Origin: Azorinus chamasolen
Taxonomy: Eukaryota > Mollusca > Bivalvia > Cardiida > Solecurtidae
Length of the DNA: 64,000 nt
Assembly: GCA_963576725.1 (NCBI GenBank)
Contig: OY755241.1
Coordinates: 74,286,001-74,350,000, forward strand
Reading direction: 5' to 3'
The notes beneath the pieces were generated by a model. The model was not told where the DNA came from and did not search any database. It saw only the letters and a list, made by a program, of their open reading frames with translations. Shown piece after piece: positions 1 through 10,064 of this stretch. The translations under genes were made by a program, and so were the position numbers. Numbering within the stretch: position 1 is the first letter of the stretch; the number at the start of each line of letters is the position of its first letter.

Positions 1-680
1 CCAAGAATAGAGCCTTGAGGCACTCCACAAGTAACAGATTGAAAATCTGATACTTCATTTGCAACTTGCACCATCTGCTTTCGATCAGTTAGGTAAGATT
101 TGAACCAATTTATTGTAGAGTTACAGAGTTGATAGGCTTTGAGTTTACTAAGAAGAATGTTATGATCGACAAGATCAAATGCTTTTCTAAAATCAATCAA
201 GATAACCCCTACTAGTTCCCCATCATTTAATGCCTTCAGCCATTTCTCAACTATATTGATAAGCGCTGACTCGCAGGAATGGTTCGGCCTGAATCCAGAT
301 TGGTTCATACAAACTAGACTATGGATTTCAAGAAATTTCATTAAAGAGTCATGGACATGTTTTTCAATAAGTTTGGATACAATTGGGAGAATGGAAATAG
401 GTCTGTAATTATTAACGTCTTCATGCGAGCCATTTTATGCAAAGGCTTGACTTTTGCTTCTTTCCACTTGCTAGGGAATGTGCCAGTTTGTATGCTTACA
501 TTACAAAGGTGGGTTAAACTATCAGCTATATATGGAGCTGCAATACGCAATAATTTTGGTCCTAAACTGTCATTTCCGGTTGCCTTATATACATCAAGGG
601 TGTTTAAATGTTTCAATACTTTGTATTGTCATACTAAAGGAATTTCAAACCAATTGTTTTCAGTTACACCCCTACCATAT
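1..680 (-). pseudogene. Non-LTR retrotransposon RT fragment (CR1/Jockey-like), cut by window edge
   Basis: Read on the minus strand, this is the fingers and palm of a LINE reverse transcriptase. In order I see KATGNDSLGPKLL, TFPSKWKEAKVKPLHK, NNYRPISILPIVSKLIEKH, the palm motif GVILIDFRKAFDLVDH, and GVPQGSILG at the window edge. The downstream YxDD block lies outside the window. A frameshift separates the PLHK part (341-616) from the NYRPIS part, and stop codons lie upstream of about 620, so this copy is dead. The RT assignment is secure. The clade (CR1 or Jockey) is inferred from general motif style only. Confidence 0.85.
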
Positions 681-884
681 AAACTGGCGTCTAAATCCTA
701 CGTTACGTATGCAAGAAAGCTAAAAAATCCACATACATGCTCCAATCACATCCAATTTAAATCAATTACTTCAAAATAAATAACATGCCCACCAATTTCC
801 ACGAAAATAGGCCAACTATGCAGTCTGGTTTTTTTTTGGCTCAGTATATATTTATTTTTAAAAAATCTGATTGATATAGTGCAA
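681..884. other. Unassigned spacer
   Basis: AT-rich sequence with a T-run near 830. I see no gene or recognisable repeat. Confidence 0.4.
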
Positions 885-1630
885 ACAGGTCGACAGAAAC
901 TTTACTGCTGCTTCGCTGATTTTAAACAGGCTTTCGACTCAGTTTGGCGAGATGGGCTTTGGATTAAACGTATCGATCACAATATTACTGGAAAATGTAT
1001 GCTACATACAATAAGTACCAAAACAAAGTCACAAATTAAAACTAATGAAGTTATCTCGCAGCAATTCGAATGTTTAATAGGAGTAAGACAAGGTGAATAC
1101 TTGTCACCTTTTTATTTTGCATTTATCTTAATGATCAGGCTAATTATTAAGATGTAAACAGAGTAAATGGAGTACACACGGAAGCAATTGTTGATGATTT
1201 AATAATATACATCAAACTTGTTATATGCAGACGATACTATTATTTTTAGCAACGATAAAATGACTTCCAGCTTGCACTAGACGTTTTCAAAACCTACTGT
1301 GACACTTGGAAACTAAAGATAAACATCTAAAAAACGAAGAGTATGGTGTTTTCAAAAGGTAATCACAAAGACAAAAGAACAAAAGGCAATGAAACAGTTG
1401 ATATAGTCCATGGATACAAATATCTAGCACTGTTTTTCACAAAATCTGGATCATTCTTAAAAACAAAATCAAATATTGCAGAACAAACAAATAAAGCTCT
1501 TTATGCATTGCTTAGACGGATTAAAAATTGGCACTACCTTATGACCTGCAGATTGACTTATTTGAGAAAACTGTAAAACCAATTTTTCTTTATGGCTGCG
1601 AAGTATGGGGTTATGGTAACTAGGGATGGA
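885..1630 (+). pseudogene. Non-LTR RT remnant, copy 1 of a second family
   Basis: Plus-strand RT palm and thumb. The motif CCFADFKQAFDSVWRDGLW lies near 900-965 and FECLIGVRQGE near 1065-1095. After frameshifts, LLYADDTIIFSND appears around 1218-1255, and then MVFSKGNHKDK to LTYLRKL (1343-1576). The YADD catalytic motif is visible, but the frame breaks several times, so no protein is made. The same family lies on the other strand at 15194-15990 with the same diagnostic words (FSKGNHKDKR, YKYLGLFFTKSGSF). Clade not assigned. Confidence 0.8.
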
Positions 1631-1760
1631 GAATCGGACCAAAATCATTAGAACATTTATTATCGATTAAAAATCTATAATAAATCGAAAATACTTTCAG
1701 AGATTCTGTGCATGTAAAGCTTGATGTAACAAGCTAATACCTAACTAATTTTTTGTGTCA

Positions 1761-1841
1761 ACCAAACGGTATGCTGTGACCATTCATTAGAATCATCTCG
1801 AAGAGACGATTTTAATGAATGGTCACAGAATACAGCTTGGT
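1761..1841. repeat. Imperfect palindrome with about 40-bp arms
   Basis: The left arm from ACCAAACGGTATGCTGTGAC to 1800 pairs with the right arm from about 1801 that ends in GGTCACAGAATACAGCTTGG. Only a few positions mismatch and there is almost no loop. It sits in AT-rich sequence repeating ATTATCGATT (1640-2020). It is probably a fold-back MITE. Confidence 0.7.
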
Positions 1842-2026
1842 AGAGGTTTATTATAAAGGTAAATTACTTCATACAGTTATGTTCCCATTAAAACGCCTAC
1901 GAAAATTACTGATGCTGCTGTACAGATTATACAGTCAGTAATCGATTATGGCAAAATTACTATTGATAGTAAATCGAAAATACTTTTTTGATTAATCATC
2001 GATTATAACCGATTATCGGAACACTA

Positions 2027-2140
2027 GTGTTCATCGATGTATAAATCCAGACCTGATCACACACAACTTTTTAAATGAATTCCGTCGGAATTCATGCAAG
2101 TTGTGTGTGATCAGGTCTGGATTTATACATCGATGAACAC
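2027..2140. repeat. Near-perfect 114-bp fold-back hairpin
   Basis: The left arm begins GTGTTCATCGATGTATAAAT (2027) and its reverse complement ends at 2140. Both arms continue inward past ACCTGATCACACACAACTT to an inner pair ATGAATTCCG/CGGAATTCAT around a 1-nt centre at 2085. The arms are almost unmutated, so the hairpin is young or maintained. No transposase is seen. A non-autonomous fold-back element is the likely explanation. Confidence 0.85.
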
Positions 2141-2234
2141 AACAAAAATGTAATTCAATCTGTAAATGAATGAGCCGATTTACGAAAATGCTGGTATAGA
2201 AACCGTACTTCATTCTCAGTGTTGTTATACCTTC

Positions 2235-2450
2235 TGATCCTTCGAGATCATGAAGTTCAGTACTTCTTGTTCTGAAAATTGAATACCGCTTCAGCCGGTG
2301 CTAGGGGGCGTGAGCAGTGTTTCACTTTCAATTACTGTTCATGAACAGACTCAATAAAACCGAGTCTGCAATTTTCTCGTTTCGTGTTGCAATTTTTGCT
2401 CACGGAGGATTATCCCGAGTCAGAATTTATTTTTACGGCAATGATATATA
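2235..2450 (+). repeat. Dispersed repeat with GGGGGCGTGAGCAGTGTT motif
   Basis: The segment holding GGGGGCGTGAGCAGTGTT, then GAACAGACTC and AACCGAGTCTGCAATTTTCTC, recurs in inverse orientation as several units at 15985-16480. This shows it is an interspersed repeat. I see no coding capacity. Confidence 0.7.
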
Positions 2451-2932
2451 TGCTCACGAAATCTCGTTTTTAGTGAGCGTCCAGTTTGTCCTACATATTG
2501 TATACCACAAAGTGGTGCATTTCATGTTAAAACGTAAATCACATGAGAAATTTTACAGTTAATATTAGATGTAAATTTGGTGGTAAAAACTCTACCATTA
2601 ATTGTAGATTTAATGGTAGAATAACAAGATAGATGTTTGCAGCACACATACCTCTTAGCATTGCACTTATCAATGGTTGGATACATTCTACGTCTTCCTT
2701 GCAAAATCTGTATTTTGAATCATATTAACTACAGTAGTATGTTGAATTGATTTATTTAACGAAGTACCACTTTTGGGCCATTGTGAAAACAGTTATTAAT
2801 AGAAACAGAAGGTAGGTGAAACGATTTTGCAGAATAAAGGTCTAAAGTGGCTTTAAACACAATGAAGGTTGAAACATATAGAATTACCATTTTGTGGAAT
2901 TGTACAGATGTCGTAGAATGTAGTTTTAAAGT

Positions 2933-3260
2933 TTGAAATTTGCCCGTTGTTGTATTCATAATTTAGTTAGTGGTAAATCATGCTTAACCAATCTATTGGA
3001 AACTTTTGAATACATCACTCATGCACTTGACCAGGGAAAATGTACAGATATGATCTACCTGGACTACAAAAAGGCCTTTGATTCTGTTTCTCTCAAGAGG
3101 CTAATATATAAGTTAGAGAGAAGTCTTCAGCGGAGTGCCCCAGGGGTCAGTTATTGGACCATTACTGTTTATACTGTATGTGAACGAACTTCCTGAATCC
3201 TTACATTCTAACTTTAAAATGTTTGAAGATGATTCAAAGATTTTCAATGTCTGTGAAAAT
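2933..3260 (+). pseudogene. CR1/Jockey-like RT fragment with internal deletion
   Basis: Plus-strand RT piece. SGKSCLTNLLETFEYITHAL is followed by MIYLDYKKAFDSVSLKRLIY (the first palm aspartate), and then, in another frame, SGVPQGSVIGPLLFILYVNE and an MFEDDSKIFN block in which the usual YADD reads FEDD. The roughly 40 residues normally lying between these palm motifs are missing. The copy is therefore internally deleted as well as truncated at both ends. The downstream junction at about 3280 abuts a Penelope-like element on the opposite strand. Confidence 0.8.
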
Positions 3261-3279
3261 TTCTGTCATACAAAAAGTA

Positions 3280-3888
3280 CAAAAATGAGTCATGCAGGAA
3301 ACACCACATACAGAACAAACAGTCGCCCGAATAGCAACACAAGGAAACAGCAAATGAACATAACTATAAAAACAACAAGAAACGCAAAGACAAAACAAAC
3401 ATACGAAAGGGGAAGATGGAAGTACCGCCTTGGAACGGTCAGTTGCAAAAGTCACGGGGGGGGGGGGTTAAACCGGTTTATGGGCGCCCATCCTCACTTA
3501 TTCCATCCCCACCCTAAAAGACAGTGTAAATAAACGTATCCCCTCTCCGACTAATCTACAACAACCGCGACGGCAAATACAGTGGTAAAGTGCATGTATA
3601 ACGAAAACATTTAAGTGAACAAACTGTATCCACCTATCGCTAGTGTACTCAATGATTGAGCTGCAAACAGAGTAAATGTAGAAAAGTAATAAAGGGTACG
3701 ACAAAAACGAAATAGTACAGATATCCGACGTTCTCCTTCCATTTCCGGATTTAAGAGGTCGCCTTCATAGAGTACTAAACCTTTCTTGTCGGCGTACATG
3801 CAAAGAGGCCAGCGTGATTGCCAACTGTAAAAGGGTTGACAACCAAACATGCAGTATGTTGTAGTACTACAGGATCATATCCCTTTTT
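3280..3888 (-). mobile_element. PLE-A copy 1: C-terminal end and 3' module
   Basis: On the minus strand this matches 57830-58458 of PLE-A copy 2 almost base for base. The end of the protein (CMYADKKGLVLYEGDLLNPE, MEGERRISVLF) lies at about 3720-3870, followed by a long non-coding 3' module. The module contains GTACCGCCTTGGAACGG and AAACCGGTTT (on the plus strand near 3424 and 3473) and ends at AAAGTACAAAAATGAG near 3280. A G-run interrupts it near 3458. The rest of the copy continues upstream after the inserted element at 3889-5140. Confidence 0.8.
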
Positions 3889-5140
3889 ATGCCCTTTAAT
3901 ATAGTGATCACACCGTGCGTGTGTGGGTGGGTGTGTGTGTGTGTGTGTGTGGGGGGGGGGGTTACCTTTTGTCCGGAGTATATTTCCTTTGTCACATCAG
4001 CTACGGATACCAAATTTAGTGTGTGAGTTCATCTTGGGATGGGGGAGTGTCGCGTACCATTTTCATGTCACTGTGACCTTGACCTTGATTTTACAAAAAG
4101 CTTGTCCGGAGCATATCTCCTTTACCTTACCAGCTACAGATTCCAAATTTGGTGTGTGAGTTCATCTTGGGATGGCGGAGTGTCGTGTACCATTTCCAGA
4201 TCACTGTGACCTTGACCTCGATTTTAAAAAAAAGCTTATACCTTACCAGCTACAAAAAGCTTGTCCGGAGTATATCTCCTATACCTTACCAGATACGGAT
4301 CCAAAATTTGGTATGCGAGTTCATCTTGGGATGACGGAGTGTCGCGTATCATTTTCAGGTCATTGTGACCTTGACCTTTGACCTCGATTTTACACAAAGC
4401 TTACACCTTACCAGCTGCAATAAGCTTGTCCGGAGTATATCCAGCTACGGATTCCAAATTTGGTGTGAGTTCATCTTGGGATGGAGGAATGTCGCGTACC
4501 ATTTTAAGATCACTGTGACCTTGACCTTGGACCTCGATTTTACAAAAAAGGTTGTCCAGAGAACATCTATACCTTACCAGCTACGGATTCCAAATTTGGT
4601 GTGTGAGTTTATCTTGGGATTGCGGTGTGTCGCGTACCATTTTCAGATCACTGTGACCTTGACCTTTGACCTAGATTTTACACAAAGCTTGTCTGGAGCA
4701 TTTCTCCTATACCTTACCAGCTACGGATTCCAAATTTGGTTTGTGACATCATCTTGGGATGGCGGAGAGTCGTGTACCATTTTCAGATCACTGACCTTGA
4801 CCTTTGACTTCAATTTTACAGTCCGGAGCACATCTCCTATACCTTAACAGATACAAAAAGCTTGTCCAGAGCATATCTCCTATACCTTAAACGTTGACAA
4901 TCAACCCAGGGTCCTTTTTTAACGTTGACAAGTAACTAAGTTTTGACCCTCGGCTCTTTTCTTAGCTATCATAATCGTCAAAGGTTCTGTTTCTAATGTT
5001 AAGAAATGACTCCTGTGTCATTTTTAACAGCATCAAAATTTCATGTTACACCTGCATTACATTGCATTGTTTTCCCGCCAAAATGCATTTCGGTGTCAAA
5101 CACTTTGGGGGCATTTGTCACCCGTGACGACTCTCTTGTT
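3889..5140 (+). mobile_element. Helentron-like non-autonomous element H1, inserted in PLE-A
   Basis: It begins ATGCCCTTTAAT directly after TTTTT and ends with a GTCAC-CC-GTGAC hairpin followed by GACTCTCTTGTT. GGGGGCAT just before that hairpin is an approximate inverse of the left end. The core is a GT/G tract (3912-3962) and a tandem array. Removing the element rejoins TTTTT and AATGATTTTTTAAC, which is what PLE-A copy 2 has uninterrupted near 57826-57850. No target duplication is seen. Non-autonomous: no Rep/helicase gene. Confidence 0.8.
3965..4890. repeat. Tandem array, about 135-155-bp unit, about seven copies
   Basis: The words CCAAATTTGGTGTGTGAG, TTCATCTTGGGATG, GTCGCGTACCATTTT, TGTGACCTTGACC and CTTGTCCGGAG recur in fixed order. 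Unit starts lie near 4013, 4147, 4302, 4457, 4596 and 4735. Units vary in length by small deletions. This is the core of element H1. Apparent open frames across it are by-products of the repeat. Confidence 0.85.
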
Positions 5141-5686
5141 AATGATTTTTTAACATATTTGATGAACAAAGTGAGACAATGGGTATGTCCAATAATTTTA
5201 CGAAGTTTATAAACCACATCACCATAAAATTCAGGATGTGAAATACCGTGTCGCAGAAGCGCCTTGAGATTACATTGGTACTTGCCAATAAGCGAGAGAT
5301 TTCGACAGTAAAATTTAGAGAAAGTTTTTCTTAGTTCATGGTATCTATATCCTTGCTTAAGCAGTTTTTCAGTTAAAATAAGATTTCGACTGTTAAAATT
5401 GTCAATAGATGAACAAGCTCTAGCAAAACGAATAAGTTGAGATATATAAATCCCGTAAGATGGAGCACGGGGAACATCCCCGTCAAGATGAGGAAAATTA
5501 ACAATTATCATCTCTTTTGTCATATATTTTAGAGGAATCATTCCATTATCAATTTTAAGGTCTAGATCAAGAAACGCTGCATAATTGTCGGATGGGTTAG
5601 CTTTTTCAACTTGAGTTCTTTAGGATAAATTGTAGGAATCAGAGCATCAGAGAAAGGGTTATCCAAGTTAATCAAAGGCCTGAATG
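5141..5686 (-). mobile_element. PLE-A copy 1: RT C-terminal part
   Basis: The minus strand reads NLDNPF near 5660-5680, then after a small frameshift INFPHLDGDVPRAPSYG-type sequence (GDVPRAPSYGIYISQLIRFA is clear), KQGYRYHELRKTFSKFYCRN and HGISHPEFYGDVVYKLRKII, ending at FIKYVKKS where element H1 is inserted. It is the thumb/connection region of the same RT seen at 57306-57830. This is the continuation of the copy whose palm lies at 7335-7749. Confidence 0.85.
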
Positions 5687-7334
5687 GCCATAATGGCGTT
5701 CAGGTTTGATATGGATGATATTGGGGGGGGGGGGGGGGGAATTGATGTACACGTTAATAACAATAACGTCTTGGAATTGATAACGGTATTTATAACAACA
5801 CATTTTTGTGAAACACTATGCCCCTGATTGTGACAAATATAAATTTGACCCGTAATGTGACATTTAACTGTAATATAACCGTGCTTTTAATAAGCCCCCC
5901 TCCCCCCCAAAAAAAAAATAAAAATAAAAAAAAAAAAAAAAATGTTCGCCTCTGTAAGTTGCATAGACATACCAGGTTTGAAGTATGTATGTGCAATGGC
6001 TACAACGTTATTGCCAACATTAAAGTTTGAGCCAAGCCAACAAACCAACAAAGTCAGCCCCCCCGCCCCTTTGATTCTTGATTGGGGGCATAAAAATATG
6101 ACAGACTGAAACAAAAGGAGCCCTCTCATGATCTGCTGTTTATATATTGACATGCTTCTAGTTTCTACTATGGCAAAAGAATATCTTAATTATATTCATG
6201 ATGTCATTATTTCATATATGAATATTCATGGAGTAAAGGGTCAATTAATGCTTTCATGTCCTAAGCTGATGCAAAAACTGAAGCACAACATCAAAATGAT
6301 ACAAAGGCTACCTATAATCCGACATTTTTTGTTCAACTAAATCTTACACATAACATTTAATTTTCCATGTTCAGCACTCGTTTATTTTGAATAAATGTAG
6401 TCTGCTTACAAATTTGAAGGTAGACTGTTTTTATTTTTAATTACTAAGTAGATCTATACATGTACATACAATTACGGTAGTTGTTTGGAACCTGATGAAA
6501 CTCAAATTCAGAACTACAGTCAGAAGTAGAGTTGTAAGCTGGGAAAGACATTTCAACAAATTGCTACCTACTTTCGCTTTTACACGACACAAACGTCTTG
6601 AGCAGACTCGGCGGTTACACGATACATAGAAGAGACAGTTGTTATTGACACTGGAATATAATTTGATTGAGTATGTGTTGAAAACCTTCTATGGATAATA
6701 CTTACTTTGATAAGCCGATAGAACCCCGTGTTTTTACGGTTTTACTTCTTGTAAGACTTAGACTTGTGTTGAGGTTGGGTGCCAGTCAAAACACGCTGTT
6801 CGATGCGTGATAAATGTGTATATGGGATTTCTTTGACCTTGTCCTTTATGAAACTTCCTATTTCTAATTTTGAGTACGAGTCAAACGGAAATGACCGAAT
6901 GCGATGCAAAAGGCAGTTTGATTGGCTGAAGATGTAGGTCTATAATATTATGCTAATCAGTTACGAATGGGTATAAAAATGCAATCGGAAACCTCGGCTA
7001 TATTCCTTCTGCTTTAGAATGCCAATGTGTTGCGAAAACTACGGCAAAAATATTCGTTCGCGTCTTCTTCTTCCGATTAAAGTACAGGGCCCACTCTGGA
7101 GCATCGACGTACTTAGAGTTTATTAAAATTCAAGACTTTAAAAAAAAGTTTATCTTTGTGTAGATTAGTAGTAATTATCTCACACCGCGAATTATTATTA
7201 AATACATGAAGAGTAAACAAATACATGAACATTTTACAACTAGTGCAGACTTGAAGAAAACTATTTTGTCTTGCGCATGTTCACTAGACAAGTGAACTCG
7301 TTGCCGTAAAGAGACCGACTAGTATATGGCGTTT
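5687..7334. mobile_element. 1.65-kb insertion inside PLE-A RT, family unknown
   Basis: The PLE-A reading is interrupted exactly between the palm motif (LDDIF) and the following NLDN. The two host flanks share TTA, consistent with a 3-bp target duplication, the type known for PIF/Harbinger elements. The ends carry small hairpins (ATGGCGTT-TG-AACGCCAT at 7326-7343; CCTGAA...TTCAGG near 5677-5702). They do not form convincing long inverted repeats. Inside are a G-run (5730-5749), A-rich tracts (5905-5942) and unassigned AT-rich DNA. No transposase frame was found, so this may be non-autonomous or a composite. Confidence 0.5.
6905..6985 (+). promoter_or_regulatory. Possible pol II core promoter (inverted CCAAT and TATA)
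   Basis: TTTGATTGGCTGAAG (an inverted CCAAT box) lies about 50 bp upstream of GGGTATAAAAATGC (TATA at 6971-6980). The spacing is typical, but no gene follows on the plus strand. It is a sequence-level suggestion only, perhaps belonging to the element inserted at 5687-7334. Confidence 0.3.
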
Positions 7335-7749
7335 GAACGCCATAAAAATATCATCCAAACATCGACAAGTTTCATTGAAGGCTTTTATAACATCTTCTTG
7401 TGATTGAGGAATCAAACGCAACATGAAATCTCTCTCATAGCAGTACAAAAACAAATCTGCGACAAGTGGTGCACAATTCGTACCCATAGGAATACCAATT
7501 ACCTGACGGTATATAGCATTCCCATAACGTACAAATATGTTATCCAAAAGAAAGGTTAGTGATTCTGAGCAAGTCGAATTGGTGTTATATTTCATTTGCT
7601 CGTCAGTAAAGAAAGCTTTTACAGCATTACATGCCAAGAATGATGTTTTTCTCTGGCAAATACTTTCTGGATTAAGTTAGTAAGCTTATCCTTAATTAAA
7701 ATGAGGAAGAGTTGTGTACAGAGTAGAAAAATAGTACGTGCTTACAGTG
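7335..7749 (-). mobile_element. PLE-A copy 1: RT palm region
   Basis: On the minus strand: FSTLYTTLPH near 7690-7720, ACNAVKAFFTDEQ, SLTFLLDNIFVRYGNAIYRQ, VIGIPMGTNCAPLVADLFLY, and the catalytic palm CRCLDDIF (Y-LDD in sister copies), where the 1.65-kb insert begins. A frameshift lies near 7640-7680. The order and motifs match PLE-A copies 2 and 3. The RT is of Penelope-like type (GIPMGTNCAP, YLDDIF) by motif comparison. Confidence 0.85.
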
Positions 7750-8190
7750 GGTACAAGATACCTTTTGCTCTTAAATGGAAAAGTAGTAAAGTCAAGCAGG
7801 CAAAGCCACATGCAAGACGCAACCACCACCAAAACACCGATAGACAGCATGACACACACACACACAACCACACACCCAAACGCACACACGAAATGAACAC
7901 AGAAAACACCAAAAGACACACTAGAACCAAGGACAAACGTTCCACAACATGAACAAACCACAAGCACAAAGACGCAAGGCAAACAAAAGGAAGGGTGACA
8001 AAGAGAGTACCGCCTTGGCACGGTCAGCAGCAAAAACACCACTGGGGGTTTAAACCGGTTTACGGACGTCCTAACCTCACACTTCTCTCAAAGTCACCCT
8101 AGCTTTACAAATATTGTAAATAAAGGTATCCCCGCTGGACTTACCCACAACATAGACGACGGTGAACACAGGACAATATGTAAAACATAG
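7750..8190 (-). mobile_element. PLE-A 3' module inserted into PLE-A copy 1
   Basis: An unrelated 440-bp block separates two parts of the PLE-A RT that are contiguous in copy 3 (60540-60610). It contains the 3' module seen in other copies: AGTACCGCCTTGGCACGGTC, GGTTTAAACCGGTTTACGG and GTAAATAAAGGTATCCCC. It has the same orientation as its host. Upstream of the module is a CA-rich stretch (7850-7880). It is either a drastically 5'-truncated PLE-A copy or an independent SINE-like unit that uses the PLE-A tail. Confidence 0.65.
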
Positions 8191-8412
8191 CATAATAACT
8201 GAAGTTCTTAGTAGACCAGAAGGGATTTATTCCAGAATTTTCATAAGTCTTATCACAGTAGAATGTTACATGTTCCTTTACCTTCGTTAAACAAGAAGTC
8301 AAAAGTATAGACATTTTAGTAGTTGTACATGAACTAGAATTTGCAATGAAACGCGCTTTATATGTTTTTTAAGGTAGTTTTGGTAACCAATATATTGTAG
8401 AAAGTTTACGAT
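8191..8412 (-). mobile_element. PLE-A copy 1: RT N-terminal part
   Basis: The minus strand reads YWLPKL-type sequence near 8380-8400, then RFIANSSSCTTTKMSILLTS, VKEHVTFYCDKTYENSGINP and FWSTKN, matching YWIPKLYKTPYKSRFIANS and following in copy 3. Small frameshifts and stops are present. The N-terminal KASNN region of PLE-A is not present, so this copy is truncated or ends here at the junction with the next RT remnant. Confidence 0.75.
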
Positions 8413-9175
8413 GACTTAAACACTCTTCAGGAGTGGTCTAATGCACGGCTTCTGGAGTTAAACACTGACAAATGCAAGACTATTCACTTCGGTGCAAATA
8501 ACCAAAATCATACATATACGCTAAATGACAGATTTAGAGACGGTTGAGAAGGAACGAGACCTCGGTGTTACAGTTAAAAATGACTGTTAACCCAGTGTTC
8601 TAACGCTGCTAAAAAGCAACACAATGTCTATGGATGCTGAGAAGAAATTTCAAACATATATCGATAGATAAAAATAGTTTCATAAACATACAATTCATAT
8701 GAACGACCTCACCTAGAATACTGTGTTCAGTCATGGTACCCTTGCCTGAAAAAGGATATTGAATGCTTGGAAAAGATACAACATCGTGCAACTAAAATGG
8801 TGCCAGAAATTAAACATACGAAGATCGGCTAAAATCATTAGACATGTATCTCTTGAGAGAAGGCGGTTACGAGGAGATTTAATTGAAGTACATAAACTTT
8901 TGACAGGCAAATACTGTTTGGATGTATCTCAATTCTTCAATATATCTACCTCTTCATCTACTCGTGGTCAAAGTCTGAAGTTATACAAACCAAAGCTAGA
9001 AAAATCCTTAAAGCTACGACAAAACTTCTTCAGCATTCGTGTCATAAATCACTGGAATCTACTTCAGCAGAGTCGTTGATGCACCAAATACAGACACTTT
9101 CAAGAAGTTGCTCGATACCCACTGGCGTGACAGACAGATATGGGACTCTAGAGGCATTGCCTATATCTTAAATTC
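8413..9175 (+). pseudogene. CR1-like RT C-terminal remnant
   Basis: Plus strand, broken frames: LQEWSNARLLELNTDKCKTI and HFGANN near 8425-8500, ERDLGVTV near 8550, RPHLEYCVQSWYPCLKKDIE near 8705-8765, LEKIQHRATKMVPEIKH, and LERRRLRGDLIEVHKLLTGK (8845-8910) through RQNFFSIRVINHWNLLQQS (9020-9076). This is the thumb and C-terminal segment of CR1-clade RTs, in which LERRRLRGDLIEVYK and NFFSxRVINHWN are typical words. Stops and frameshifts show it is inactive. The catalytic palm is absent. Confidence 0.85.
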
Positions 9176-9724
9176 CCATAAAACATGTAAATGAAAATTA
9201 GTTATAAGTAGAGGGTCACCATACTGTGTTCAACGATACATGGGTATCCAGATGGAAAGAGCGAGTTCGGCTCTTAGGCTCTGCGATCTTAAATTGGTTA
9301 TATAATGCATTGAGGTGAGCAAGTTTAGGCTCATTAACACTGCGATCCTATATAGGTCAAATAGTGCCAAATATATGAATTGATAAAAATGTATTGTTAC
9401 TGCTACTATAAATAGGTCAAATAGCGCAGAAAATATAGATGGAAAGGCAGTCAGAGTGAGTAAGCAGAGCTCTATGGCACTGCGACACTAATTAGGTAAT
9501 AAACCATTAAAATTGATATAGAAAGCTAGATATTTTGGTGTCTTACGACACTAAATAAGTAAAACAATCAAATATTCAGATGGAAATGGACCCCATATAT
9601 CCATATAAACAGAATCTACCATGTGGTGCATAGGGTGATGGTGAAATAACGCAAGTAACACCCTCTGAAAGGGGAGAAATAACATTATCGATTGTATGTA
9701 CGGGGAGACGTTTTACGGCCGCCA
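9176..9724. other. Unassigned sequence
   Basis: Loose repetition of ACTGCGA and TAGGTCAAATAG phrases (9270-9500) suggests an old degenerate repeat. No coding signal is seen. The word ACGTTTTACGGCCGCCACA at 9709 recurs at 16511, so part of it is interspersed. Confidence 0.35.
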
Positions 9725-10064
9725 CACGGCACACACGTCGTGTCAGTAAATATGGAAAAATAGTCGAACGGGGAGAGCCACACACGAAATGACACCGTAC
9801 CAAACACCATCAAACAAGAAACGGTATGCCACAAAACATAACAGGACGCATATCAAGACGAAAAACATTAAGCATATGTGAACAACAAAATTGACCATAG
9901 GCTGAAAGCAGGAGTACCGCCTTGGAACGGTCAGTAACCAAAATAAGCTACTGGGGGACTTAAAACCTGGTTTACGGGTACCCAACCTCATCCTTATCCC
10001 ACTTTCACCATCACCAAAGTCAAAATGTAAATAAAATTCCTCCTCCGGACAACTTCACAACATG
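9725..10064 (-). repeat. PLE-A 3' module, solo copy, split by H2
   Basis: It contains AGTACCGCCTTGGAACGGTC (9911), AAAACCTGGTTTACGGGTAC (9963), CCTCATCCTTATCCCAC and TGTAAATAAAATTCC, in the order of the PLE-A 3' module. It ends in CACAACATG, where the tandem-cored element H2 begins. AATAACGATG beyond H2 plausibly continues it (compare CACAACATAGACGACGGTG at 8139). Confidence 0.65.

Noticed and set aside
3965..4847. 160-codon frame with repeated FILGWR and ITVTLT peptides
   Set aside because: Repeat-derived; no start, no family, frame follows the array unit.
5887..6153. Short open frames over A- and G-homopolymers
   Set aside because: Low-complexity translations (poly-F, poly-G); no biological support.
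7742..8042. Cysteine- and valine-rich open frames (minus)
   Set aside because: They come from the CA/GT-rich part and 3' module of PLE-A and have no protein-family features.
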